Shown here one piece after another: positions 26,057 to 34,936 of a stretch of 64,000 nucleotides of DNA; the first letter of the stretch is position 1; each line of letters starts with the position of its first letter. The DNA is from Bacillota bacterium (GTDB taxonomy: Bacteria > Bacillota > Clostridia > Clostridiales > Clostridiaceae), in assembly GCA_030706015.1 (NCBI GenBank), contig JAUZPI010000003.1:61508-125507 (forward strand), in the 5' to 3' direction. Position numbers and translations under genes: made by a program. The notes below the pieces were generated by a model, which did not search any database, was not told where the DNA came from, and saw only the letters and a program-made list of their open reading frames with translations.

Positions 26057-28353
26057 TATATTTCAGTTTTTCTTTTATATGAATATTTTCTTATTTCCTT
26101 TTTAACTGCAGCAAGTACTGCTTTATCATCAATTGTCTTTGTTCCCATCAATATATTAATGGCGTCCTTTAAGCTGGACATTGTATATATATGAAAATCC
26201 CCTGCAGTTATAGCTCCTTCAACCTCATCATTTAATATAATATTATCTATATTTCTTTCGGGAATTAAAACTCCTTTTCCAGTGGCTTTATCTATCAGGT
26301 TACATATTTTATAGAAACCCTCTATTTTTTCATTAACCCCCCCTATGGGCTGCACCTCTCCGAACTGATTGATAGACCCTGTTACTGCAATATTTTGTTT
26401 AACGGGTATCTTACTTAGTGCTGATATCATACTAATTATTTCAGCAATAGATGCACTATCTCCCTCTATTTTACCATATAACTGCTCGAAACTAAGGTGA
26501 AAATCTACTGGTATTCTTCCATAACCACCGATAAACTCGTTTATACAGCCTTTTAAAATATTTATAGATTTTGAATGTATACTTCCACTTAACTGATTTT
26601 CTTTTTGTACATCTATAATATTTCCATCTCCCTTATAACAGGTGCAGGTTATTCTAATAGGTTTACCAAAACTAAAATAGCCACTGTCGATAACAGATAG
26701 TCCATTTACCTGACCAATACGTCCTTTCTTAACATCAATAAGTATCTTATTATTTCCATAAACTTCTCTCACTTCTTTTTCTATAATATCTTCTTTGTAA
26801 GCTACACTGATAATATTATTTGCCTCTATTGATTCCCCTCCATTTGAAAGATTATCTGCTCTTATCAACAAATTGTTTAATTCCTCGTTACTAAAGTAAA
26901 ATTTATTTCTATGCTCTGCTTTTCTTGAAAGAAACTTTGCTATTTGTTTCATTGCCTCTTTTGTCACGGGTTTCAAATTATGATCTCTGCATGTTTGTTC
27001 TACCCCTTGAATTAATGAAATCTTACTTCTATCATCTATATCAACTACTGGTTTATACTCAGCCTTTACCTTAAATAATGTTCTAAAGTCCTCATCATAA
27101 TTATATAGGAAATCATAGGTCTCATAATCTCCAATTAAAATCACTTTCTCTCTAATAGAAACAGGTTCTGGGTGAAGACCATTTATTGAAAGCAATTCAA
27201 GATATCCTCTATTATAATCCAGCTTCACATTCTCACTGATAAGAGATCTTTTTAGGTAGTAATAAGAAGCTGGGTTTGTTAATAAACTATTTATTCTAAT
27301 AATTAAACAGCCCTCATTTGCCCTAAGCATTGATCCAGACTTTATAAAATTTATATCCGTAACATATGTTCCGTTGTGATTTTCATAATCTATACTTCCT
27401 AATAAATTTGCCACATTGGGATCTTCCTCAAATAAAACTCTTGGGCAGGAAAGCGCACTATTATCCACTAATATATTTATGACATAAGCATCTATAATTT
27501 TAGTTATAGTTTCCTCATCTTCATCATAGCTGGTTGAATAACTTTCTATTAATTTTTCTTCTATATTCTTACACATTGATAGTAAAAAGTTTAGTACTTC
27601 ATTATCATCATTAAAAATATGCTCTACTTCTTCTTTTTCTTTTTTCATTTCTTCATCAAAATACTTTCTCATTATTTCTCTAACCTTAATTACCTCATTA
27701 CGTTCCATTTCATGAAGTAAGTCAAGTAGTTCTTTTGCATGCTGTTTAAGTCTATTTATCTTTTCTAGTATTACTTCTTTCTCATCGGCCTTAAGTACAT
27801 CATACTCAGTTTCTGTCATCAATTCTCCTTTATTAAGTGGAATAAAATTGAATCCATACTGAGTAGCCTTTATTTCAAACCCTTCCTTACTAGCAATATC
27901 TACCAACTCACCAATCAGTTCATTTTTATTTTTCTGCAGATTTTCTAGAATAGTTTCTTTTTCCTTATTGACTGGGCTATTATAAAAATCAAAGGTAATA
28001 TTTGAATACTCTTTCTTTAACTGCTGCATTTTATTTTTCAGTAGTTCGCCTTTTCCACTTGAGATTATTAAGCATTTTGGGGCTTTATCATCCTCACAAG
28101 TTACATAACATATGTCTTTAGGCGCACTTTTCTGCTTTAATAATTCTGTTGTATAATCCATCAAATTAGCCAGTTTTTCCTTAGAGTATTGATCAATAAG
28201 ATAAATATTATACCCGTATCTATCTATCTCAAAAGCTTCCCTAATTTTATCGTAAACCTGTTCGTATTCAGGAATACGTTTATCTGCACCTCTCTGCGAA
28301 ATTTCTAAATCTATATTATAAACAATTTCGTTTATACCTGCTTCCCTCTGCAT
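26056..28353 (-). CDS. Lon-family (LonB/AAA_32-type) protease with degenerate P-loop
   Basis: The gene encodes a 765-aa protein with a C-terminal Lon Ser-Lys protease domain. Ser633 lies in EGDSASIAE and Lys676 in GGVNEKIEG; the 43-residue spacing matches the Lon catalytic dyad. The N-terminal part follows the layout of the clostridial LonB-like family, including FEIDRYGYNIYL. In relatives the GYNI(Y/F) segment is followed by a GxxGxGRT-type Walker A, but here it reads IDQYSKEKLANL. Nucleotide binding is therefore probably lost. The rest includes a long coiled-coil segment (about 195-260). The role is unknown; protein quality control is a reasonable guess. Confidence 0.85.
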   Translation of the reverse strand: MQREAGINEIVYNIDLEISQRGADKRIPEYEQVYDKIREAFEIDRYGYNIYLIDQYSKEKLANLMDYTTELLKQKSAPKDICYVTCEDDKAPKCLIISSGKGELLKNKMQQLKKEYSNITFDFYNSPVNKEKETILENLQKNKNELIGELVDIASKEGFEIKATQYGFNFIPLNKGELMTETEYDVLKADEKEVILEKINRLKQHAKELLDLLHEMERNEVIKVREIMRKYFDEEMKKEKEEVEHIFNDDNEVLNFLLSMCKNIEEKLIESYSTSYDEDEETITKIIDAYVINILVDNSALSCPRVLFEEDPNVANLLGSIDYENHNGTYVTDINFIKSGSMLRANEGCLIIRINSLLTNPASYYYLKRSLISENVKLDYNRGYLELLSINGLHPEPVSIREKVILIGDYETYDFLYNYDEDFRTLFKVKAEYKPVVDIDDRSKISLIQGVEQTCRDHNLKPVTKEAMKQIAKFLSRKAEHRNKFYFSNEELNNLLIRADNLSNGGESIEANNIISVAYKEDIIEKEVREVYGNNKILIDVKKGRIGQVNGLSVIDSGYFSFGKPIRITCTCYKGDGNIIDVQKENQLSGSIHSKSINILKGCINEFIGGYGRIPVDFHLSFEQLYGKIEGDSASIAEIISMISALSKIPVKQNIAVTGSINQFGEVQPIGGVNEKIEGFYKICNLIDKATGKGVLIPERNIDNIILNDEVEGAITAGDFHIYTMSSLKDAINILMGTKTIDDKAVLAAVKKEIRKYSYKRKTEI

Positions 28354-28425
28354 AACCCATTAGCCCCCTTTCTACACTTAGTATATTAATATTCTTTTAA
28401 AATGAATTTAGGAACAAAAAAATAA

Positions 28426-28461
28426 AAAACTGTACTTCTATAATTATAGAAATACAGTTTT
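28426..28461 (-). terminator. Intrinsic terminator after deoC
   Basis: A long stem (AAAACTGTA, one mismatch, TTCTATAA and its complement) is followed on the minus strand by a TTTTTTATTTTTTT tract. It lies 5 bases after the deoC stop. Confidence 0.85.
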
Positions 28462-28465
28462 ATAG

Positions 28466-29128
28466 CTATTCCCCTGCACAGTTAATAATGTCAATTGAAG
28501 CTGAAGCACCTATTCTATTTGCTCCTGCCTCAATCATTTTTTTTGCATCTTCGTAAGTTCTTACTCCTCCAGATGCCTTTACACCCATTTCCATTCCAAC
28601 GATTTCCCTCATTAACTTAATATCTTCTACCTTTGCTCCGCCGCTAGAAAAACCTGTTGATGTTTTTACAAAATCAGCACCTGCCTCTTTAGCTATTTTG
28701 CATGCTGTAATTTTTTCCTCATTGCTTAGAAGACATGTTTCTATTATAACTTTTGTTAAAGCTCTTCCACCACATGCCTCTACAACAGCATTAATATCTT
28801 TCTTAACAAACTCATAGTCCTTATCCTTTAATCTGCCTACATTAATAACCATATCAATTTCTGATGCACCATTTCCTATAGCATCCTCTGTTTCAAAAAC
28901 TTTTGAAGATATAGTTGAGGCTCCTAAAGGAAAACCTACAACAGTACATACCTTTACTTTGCTGCCTTTTAATAGTTCTGATGCCAGCCCTACATTAACA
29001 GGATTAACACATACAGATATAAAATTATGTTCAATTGCTTCACGGCATAAGTTTTTAATATCATTTATACTTGCTTCGGGTTTTAATATTGTATGATCAA
29101 TCATCCTTGCCAATTCTTGTTTTTTCAT
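28466..29128 (-). CDS. deoC: Deoxyribose-phosphate aldolase
   Basis: DeoC cleaves 2-deoxyribose 5-phosphate to glyceraldehyde 3-phosphate and acetaldehyde in deoxynucleoside catabolism. The 220-aa class I aldolase has the Schiff-base lysine Lys155 in DFVKTSTGF, the second active-site lysine Lys184 in GVKASGGVRT, and Asp92 in EIDMVINVG. No other deo gene is next to it. The ribosome site is separated from ATG by a hairpin. Confidence 0.96.
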   Translation of the reverse strand: MKKQELARMIDHTILKPEASINDIKNLCREAIEHNFISVCVNPVNVGLASELLKGSKVKVCTVVGFPLGASTISSKVFETEDAIGNGASEIDMVINVGRLKDKDYEFVKKDINAVVEACGGRALTKVIIETCLLSNEEKITACKIAKEAGADFVKTSTGFSSGGAKVEDIKLMREIVGMEMGVKASGGVRTYEDAKKMIEAGANRIGASASIDIINCAGE

Positions 29129-29166
29129 ATTACAAACTGATTATTATCAGTTTTCCACCACCTTTA
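29129..29166 (-). promoter_or_regulatory. Hairpin between the deoC Shine-Dalgarno and start codon
   Basis: On the minus strand the order is AAAGGTGGTGG, A, then AAACTGAT-AATA-ATCAGTTT, then GTAAT and the deoC ATG. The linear distance is 26 nt, too long for normal initiation. Folding the perfect 8-bp stem leaves an effective spacing of 6 nt. It could instead be an operator, because the inverted repeat is also a plausible protein site. Confidence 0.55.
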
Positions 29167-29291
29167 CATGTGTATTTTATATTATTATATTAATGCAAAT
29201 TATACCAAAAATCTATAATCTTACTGTTAAATATAAACTTTTTATTTCTGCATCTATTTTACCCGCTATATCTGCTTCTATTACAGATACA

Positions 29292-29636
29292 TTACATATA
29301 TAATTCTAAATCATCAATTATAAGTTCTGTACCCGATGTTACCAATATATTTTTACTTGAGCATACATTGCATTTATACTGGCTAAAATTTAAATTAAAT
29401 TCATTATTGCAATCCAAACACTTTATAATTATAGGAATAATAGTTATAACCAATTTAGCACCTTCGATTCTTGTACCTTTTGTCATAATATCATAATAAT
29501 ACTGTATACTCTCAGGAATTACCGGTGCCATTTCCCCTACACTTAATTTTATTGCCTTAACCTTATCGATATTTCTTTTTTCAGCCTCCTGACAGCATAT
29601 TCTTATAATACTCTGGGTTATTGGCAGTTCATGCAA
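29292..29636 (-). CDS. hypA: HypA nickel-delivery protein for [NiFe]-hydrogenase maturation
   Basis: HypA inserts nickel in [NiFe]-hydrogenase assembly, usually with HypB. The start is placed at TTG 29636, 8 nt after AGGGAGG, because it yields MHELPITQSII, with nickel-binding His2 and Glu3. It also puts the zinc cysteines at C73, C76, C89 and C92, the same positions as in E. coli HypA. An upstream ATG (29660) would add 8 residues and bury the nickel-binding N-terminus. Length from TTG is 114 aa. No other hyp or hydrogenase gene is adjacent. Confidence 0.9.
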   Translation of the reverse strand: MHELPITQSIIRICCQEAEKRNIDKVKAIKLSVGEMAPVIPESIQYYYDIMTKGTRIEGAKLVITIIPIIIKCLDCNNEFNLNFSQYKCNVCSSKNILVTSGTELIIDDLELYM

Positions 29637-29816
29637 AATGTAATCCTCCCTAAAATTCATTAATAACCAAAATAAAATTTTAAATTTACTATACTAAAAA
29701 ATAACATATTATGATATAATAAACCTGCTAATTGCAAGTTAGAATGATATAAACAAATCGTATAATTTACTTAATTAACGATACAATAATAAACATGCTG
29801 AAAAGGAGTTTTTTAT

Positions 29817-30239
29817 ATGAGTTTTAAAGAGAAAATGGTTAAATCTCTTCAGGATAATTTCATGAAGAAGAATGGTGATAGAATTACACAAGTTCAAGGT
29901 AATGTTATTTCAGTAAAGATTGAAGAAAAAACTATTTTGTGGATTTTCCATAAATTAACCGCTACTTTACTAATCAAGCCAGATAGAAGTAAAACAGTAG
30001 TTAAATGTGTTTATAGTAGAAATAAATGGTTTAAGAAGCCTGAATTTATGACTATAAATCAAGGTAATCTAGTAATCGTTCAAGGTCTTAAAGGAATAAA
30101 ACGCAAAAAGAATTCCGACGTAAAAGAAGCTATTGAGATTATGAACATTATGAATATGACTACTAAAAAAGACCTTGTTAATATTGAAGGAAAAGAAAAA
30201 CAGGTTAAACAAATTAAGCAGGTTAGAAGAATGAAATAA
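29817..30239 (+). CDS. Hypothetical basic protein, 140 aa
   Basis: I do not recognise this family. The ORF has a strong AAAAGGAG ribosome site 8 nt from ATG and its own terminator, so it looks real. The product is very Lys-rich, with a beta-like middle (GNVISVKIEEKTILWIFHKL) and a highly basic C-terminus ending QVKQIKQVRRMK. The basic tail suggests nucleic acid or membrane-surface binding, but that is inference. It is convergent with the Ca2+ ATPase gene and divergent from hypA. Confidence 0.75.
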   Translation: MSFKEKMVKSLQDNFMKKNGDRITQVQGNVISVKIEEKTILWIFHKLTATLLIKPDRSKTVVKCVYSRNKWFKKPEFMTINQGNLVIVQGLKGIKRKKNSDVKEAIEIMNIMNMTTKKDLVNIEGKEKQVKQIKQVRRMK

Positions 30240-30244
30240 ATATA

Positions 30245-30284
30245 ATGCAGTAAATTTCAATTAAGAAATTCACTGCATTTTTTT
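30245..30284 (+). terminator. Terminator after the basic hypothetical gene
   Basis: ATGCAGTAAATTTC and GAAATTCACTGCAT form a stem with one mismatch and a 6-nt loop. On the plus strand a T7 run follows. Confidence 0.83.
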
Positions 30285-32835
30285 ACTTGCTTACGTATAA
30301 ATACAAACTGTTAACCAGGGATATAAAACCAGAGAAAAACACTACTATTATCCATTGAAAACCAGTTAATGCTACTGTGTGGAATATATCTTGTAAAAAA
30401 GGAACGTATATGACACATAGAAGCATGGTAATAGAAAATCCAACAGCTGCCACTAAATATGGATTAGTAAATAGCTTTATCTCAAATATAGAATGTTTTT
30501 CAGACCTGCATTCAAAAACATGAAGGAGCTGAGACATTATTAAGGTACCTAATGCCATAGTTCTGCATTCTTTTAACCCCATATGGAAATACCTGCCAAC
30601 TAAAAATGAAAGCACAGTACATATACCAATTAAGCAGCCCCTAAGCAGTATCTTTTCCTTGAGTCCTCTAGAAAAAATACCTTCATTTTTATCCCTTGGT
30701 TGCTGTCTCATTATATCTTTATCTGGTGGATCTACCCCTAAAGCAATAGCTGGCAGGCCATCCGTTGCTAAATTAACTAATAATATTTGTATTGGCAGCA
30801 GCGGTGTATCTAAATAAAATATGGAAGCAAGAAACATTGTAAGAACCTCTCCCAAATTACAGGATAATAAATATCTTATAAACTTTCTAATGTTATCATA
30901 TATTACCCTGCCCTCCTCCACCGCAGCAACAATTGTTGAAAAATTATCATCAAGCAATATCATTGAGGATGCTTCTTTAGTTACATCTGTACCGGAAATA
31001 CCCATCGAAATACCGATGTCCGCTTCTTTCACAGCTGGTGCATCATTTACACCATCACCAGTCATAGCAACGATGCGATTTTTCTTCTTAAAGGTTTTTA
31101 CAATTCTCAGTTTATGATTTGGACTTACTCTAGCAAATACTTTAATATTATCTATTATTTTTGACAATTCCTTATCATTAAGCTTATCCAATTCCTCACC
31201 TGTAATTACCTGAGACATATCACTGCATATATTTAATTCGCAGCCTATAGCGAAGGCAGTATTTTTATGATCTCCAGTTATCATAACAGGTCTTATTCCT
31301 GCTGACTTACATTTAAGTACAGCATCCTTTACTTCAAGTCTAGGAGGATCTATCATTCCTGCTATACCCAAAAATATCAAATCCCGTTCTAAACCCTCTC
31401 CCTTTAGAGCTCCACTGTTTTTATATGCTGCGGCTATACATCTAAGTGCTTTTTTTGACATAGATTCTATTGCTGCTAATACCTTTGATTTATATATTGA
31501 AGTTAGCAGCTCTACTTTCCCATTAACATAAATGTATTTACATCTTTCAATGACCCTTTCTGGTGCACCTTTTACGTAACAAACTGGCTTATCGCTTCCT
31601 GTCTCTCTAACCAATACAGACATCATTTTTCTATCAGAATCAAAAGGTATTTCACTTATTCTCTTACTTCTATTTTGAAAGGCTTTTATTTCACTACTGT
31701 TTCTAAAAAATGCCCTTATTAGAGCTGTCTCTGTAGGATCTCCAAATAAACATTTTTGAACATCGCTTTCCCTGTAATCAAAATCGCAATCATTACAGTA
31801 TGTAAAAGCCTTTTTTAAAATATTTGTTCTTTCATTATAATAATACTCTTCATTCTCAATTCTATCATTAAAATATATGGCTTTAACAGTCATTCTATTC
31901 TGCGTGAGAGTTCCGGTTTTATCGCTGCATATAATTGACGTACATCCTAAAGTCTCCACCGCAGGCAGCTTTCTAACTAATGCATTTCTTTTCAGCATCC
32001 TTGAAACACCTAATGCCAAAGCTACTGTAACTATTGCTGCCAAACCTTCAGGAATAGCTGCTACAGCAAGACTTACCCCCAATAAAAACATTTGATATTT
32101 GTCCTGACCTCTTGCTATTCCAAGCAAAGTTACTACAATACAAATAACTATACACAGAACCACCAAAACCTGGCCCAAAGAGGATAATTTCTCTTTTAAA
32201 GGTGTCTTTTCGTCTTCTATATTTTGAAGCATGTTAGCTATCTTACCCATTTCCGTATTCATTCCAGTTTCAATAATTCTTGCCTCTCCTCTTCCTGTTA
32301 CTACAATTGTTCCCATATATATTTTGCTGTCTTTTCCTTCCGCACTGCTTTTATCCACTCCAACAGATTCACCAGTTAATAAGGACTCGTCCACCATAAA
32401 ATTAGAATCCTCAATTAAAATGCAATCCGCTGGTACTCTGTCTCCGCTTTCAACAATGATTAAATCTCCTGGAACTAGATATTCTGCATTTATAACCTGA
32501 ACATTACCATCTCTAATTACCTTTGCTGTTTGAGAGGCCAATTTTTTCAATGCCTCCAAGGATTTTTCTGTTTTAAACTCCTGAACAAAACCAAGTATGG
32601 CGTTCATAACAATTATAATTAGTATGGTAATTGCATCTGCTTTCTCTCCCATAAATCCTGAAATAATAGTTGCGCCTATTAATACCCAGACAATAAAATC
32701 ATTGAATTGGGATAAGAAAATAGCTATAGGAGATATCTTTTTCTTTTTCTTCATTTGATTGAGTCCATATTTTTTTAATCTACGTTCTGCCTCATCCTTA
32801 GACAATCCCTTTGACAAAATCTTTTCATTAATCAT
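30283..32835 (-). CDS. Calcium-type P-type ATPase (P2A/PMR1-SERCA group)
   Basis: The 850-aa protein is a P2 ATPase with about 10 membrane helices. The phosphorylation site is ICSDKTGTLTQN, the TGES actuator loop reads LLTGESVG, and the hinge is MTGDGVNDAPAVKEADIGIS. The M4 motif VAAIPEGLAA and a C-terminal cation-ATPase domain fit Ca2+-transporting family members rather than heavy-metal or K+ pumps. It exports cytosolic Ca2+ (Mn2+ is possible). It starts at ATG 32835 after TAGGAGG. It is divergent from ppaC. Confidence 0.92.
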   Translation of the reverse strand: MINEKILSKGLSKDEAERRLKKYGLNQMKKKKKISPIAIFLSQFNDFIVWVLIGATIISGFMGEKADAITILIIIVMNAILGFVQEFKTEKSLEALKKLASQTAKVIRDGNVQVINAEYLVPGDLIIVESGDRVPADCILIEDSNFMVDESLLTGESVGVDKSSAEGKDSKIYMGTIVVTGRGEARIIETGMNTEMGKIANMLQNIEDEKTPLKEKLSSLGQVLVVLCIVICIVVTLLGIARGQDKYQMFLLGVSLAVAAIPEGLAAIVTVALALGVSRMLKRNALVRKLPAVETLGCTSIICSDKTGTLTQNRMTVKAIYFNDRIENEEYYYNERTNILKKAFTYCNDCDFDYRESDVQKCLFGDPTETALIRAFFRNSSEIKAFQNRSKRISEIPFDSDRKMMSVLVRETGSDKPVCYVKGAPERVIERCKYIYVNGKVELLTSIYKSKVLAAIESMSKKALRCIAAAYKNSGALKGEGLERDLIFLGIAGMIDPPRLEVKDAVLKCKSAGIRPVMITGDHKNTAFAIGCELNICSDMSQVITGEELDKLNDKELSKIIDNIKVFARVSPNHKLRIVKTFKKKNRIVAMTGDGVNDAPAVKEADIGISMGISGTDVTKEASSMILLDDNFSTIVAAVEEGRVIYDNIRKFIRYLLSCNLGEVLTMFLASIFYLDTPLLPIQILLVNLATDGLPAIALGVDPPDKDIMRQQPRDKNEGIFSRGLKEKILLRGCLIGICTVLSFLVGRYFHMGLKECRTMALGTLIMSQLLHVFECRSEKHSIFEIKLFTNPYLVAAVGFSITMLLCVIYVPFLQDIFHTVALTGFQWIIVVFFSGFISLVNSLYLYVSK

Positions 32836-33101
32836 CTATAGCCTCCTAAGTATTTATCTATTACTCTTAACTAATATATGAGTAGATATATATCAATTAT
32901 GAAAAAATATGTTTTTAGTTATGCCTTAAAGTAATAGGGAGTTATTAATATATGAATTAATGTACAATTTATATTAAATAATTGGGTGTGCATACGTTTT
33001 CTTTCCTTTACAATTGACAAATAAGCATATAAAATAAAATATAAGGCTAAAAATACTATATAATGACCAAAAACTATAAAAAGTAGGAGGAATCGACTCA
33101 A

Positions 33102-34748
33102 ATGAAGGATGTTATATATGTAACCGGTCATAAAAATCCGGATTCAGATTCCATATGTGCTGCTGTAGCATATGCGGAACTTAAAAATAAAATAGGTACT
33201 GTTCCAGCAGTTCCTATAAGATTAGGTGAAATAAGTCGCGAAACTAATTTTATACTTGATTATTTTGGAGTTGAAGCCCCACATCTTGTAGAAACTTTAA
33301 AGGCTAGAGTTGCTGATTTAACTTATGATGCTGTTTCAACAATATCACCTGAAATTTCATTAAAAATGGCTTGGCAGATAATGAAGAAAAACAACTTAAC
33401 AACTCTTCCTGTAACAGATGAAAAGGGTGCATTAGTTGGTTTAACATCAATCTCTAACTTAACATCAAGCTATATGGATATTTGGGATAACAACATATTA
33501 TCAAAAAGTAACACAACAATTGAAAATATATTAGATACATTATCAGCTAAAATCATATATCAAAGCAAAGAAAATCCTGCATTCCCTGGCAAAATTGTTG
33601 TGGCAGCTATGCAACCAAGCAGTGCTGAACAACATATTGAAGAAGGTGATATAGTAATTTGTGGTGACAGAAAGGATGCTCAAGCTATCATACTTGAAGC
33701 TGGTGCTTCTTTAATGATAGTTGCTGGAAGTCATACTGTAGATGATGAAATAGCAAATAAAGCAAAAGAAGTGGGATGTACAATCATCTCTACTCCTCAT
33801 GACACCTTTACTGCTGCAAGATTAATTGTACAAAGTATTCCTGTAAGCTATGTAATGACTAAAGATAATTTAATAAGTTTTTCAAATCAAGACCATGTGG
33901 AAGATGTAAAAGCAGTAATGCAAAAAACTAGATTTAGACAATACCCAGTTATAGATAAGAATGGTAAAGTTTTAGGAAGTGTATCACGTTTCCACTTAAT
34001 TTCTCAAAATAAAAAGAAAGTGGTTTTAGTGGATCATAACGAGAGAACTCAATCTGTAGATGGTTTAGAAGATGCAGAAGTAATGGAAATAATTGACCAT
34101 CATAGAATAGCAGCTGTACAAACTGGTAATCCTATTTTCTTTAGAAACGAACCAGTCGGAAGTACATCAACAATAGTTGCTTCTATGTTCTTTGAAAATG
34201 GCATCAGACCATCTAAAAAGATAGCTGGAATTCTTTGTGGTGCTATAATTTCAGATACATTATTATTCAGATCTCCAACATCAACTGATACTGACAAAAT
34301 GATATTAAAGAGACTTGCAGAAATTGCAGGAATTGATCCTGAAGCATTTGCTACAGAAATGTTTAAAGCAGGTACTTCTTTAACTGGCAGAACAATCACA
34401 GAAATATTCAACCAAGATTACAAAGTATTCAATATTGATGAATACAAGGTTGGTGTTTCTCAGGTTGGTACTATGGATATTGAAGGTTTTGAACCTATGA
34501 AAGCTGAAATGATATCCTTTATGCAAGAAAAAGCAGAAAAAGAAAACTTCAATCTTATTCTTCTGCTTTTAACAGATATTATAAAAGGCGGATCACAAAT
34601 AATTGCTGTAGGTAAAAACAAGGAAATCGTAAATAAGGCATTTAATGTTACTTTAACTGGTGACGATATTTATGTTCCTGGTGTTCTTTCAAGAAAGAAA
34701 CAAGTTATACCGCCTCTTACAGCAGCTATTGAATCATTAAAAGAATAG
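33102..34748 (+). CDS. ppaC: Mn-dependent inorganic pyrophosphatase with CBS-DRTGG insert (family II)
   Basis: This family II pyrophosphatase hydrolyses PPi. DHH-type metal motifs are visible: GHKNPDSDSICAA (residues 8-20) at the start, and later DHNER and DHHRI. Between them sits a regulatory insert with a first CBS motif (MKKNNLTTLPVTDEKGALVG), a DRTGG-like segment, and a second CBS region (VMTKDNLISF, FRQYPVIDKNGKVLGSV). CBS-PPases are inhibited by AMP/ADP and activated by ATP or diadenosine polyphosphates. At 548 aa it fits that group. The C-terminal DHHA2 domain is complete. Confidence 0.95.
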   Translation: MKDVIYVTGHKNPDSDSICAAVAYAELKNKIGTVPAVPIRLGEISRETNFILDYFGVEAPHLVETLKARVADLTYDAVSTISPEISLKMAWQIMKKNNLTTLPVTDEKGALVGLTSISNLTSSYMDIWDNNILSKSNTTIENILDTLSAKIIYQSKENPAFPGKIVVAAMQPSSAEQHIEEGDIVICGDRKDAQAIILEAGASLMIVAGSHTVDDEIANKAKEVGCTIISTPHDTFTAARLIVQSIPVSYVMTKDNLISFSNQDHVEDVKAVMQKTRFRQYPVIDKNGKVLGSVSRFHLISQNKKKVVLVDHNERTQSVDGLEDAEVMEIIDHHRIAAVQTGNPIFFRNEPVGSTSTIVASMFFENGIRPSKKIAGILCGAIISDTLLFRSPTSTDTDKMILKRLAEIAGIDPEAFATEMFKAGTSLTGRTITEIFNQDYKVFNIDEYKVGVSQVGTMDIEGFEPMKAEMISFMQEKAEKENFNLILLLLTDIIKGGSQIIAVGKNKEIVNKAFNVTLTGDDIYVPGVLSRKKQVIPPLTAAIESLKE

Positions 34749-34750
34749 AA

Positions 34751-34787
34751 ACAAAGCATGCGGCCCAAGGCTGCATGCTTTGTTTTA
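34751..34787 (+). terminator. Terminator after ppaC
   Basis: ACAAAGCATGC and GCATGCTTTGT form a perfect 11-bp stem with an 11-nt loop, followed by TTTT. It starts 3 bases after the ppaC stop. Confidence 0.88.
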
Positions 34788-34850
34788 TATTGAATAGAAG
34801 CCAGATCTATGGTATAGATAGAATGTTAATTTGATTACTGATAACACAAT

Positions 34851-34882
34851 AAAAAGAGAGAACTGTTTTAATCACAGTTCTC
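34851..34882 (-). terminator. Terminator of the flagellar operon, after flgG
   Basis: On the minus strand GAGAACTGT and ACAGTTCTC form a 9-bp stem with a 7-nt loop, followed by TCTTTTT. It lies about 55 bases after the flgG stop, beyond the repeated palindrome at 34907-34923. Confidence 0.85.
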
Positions 34883-34890
34883 CCCACATA

Positions 34891-34927
34891 GGTTAATGAA
34901 TGAAGGCTCGACCTGAGGTCGAGAGAG
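34891..34927. repeat. Second copy of the GGTTAATGAATG / CTCGACCT palindromic element
   Basis: GGTTAATGAATG (34891-34902) is followed after 4 bases by CTCGACCTGAGGTCGAG (34907-34923) and AGAGA. This matches 24815-24850, with the centre base of the palindrome T there and G here. It lies between flgG and the flagellar operon terminator. Confidence 0.6.
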
Positions 34928-34936
34928 ATAATTTGA

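Noticed and set aside
32919..33131. Minus-strand 70-aa frame in the Ca-ATPase/ppaC intergenic region
   Set aside because: It overlaps the ppaC start and has no good ribosome site; composition is that of AT-rich noncoding DNA.
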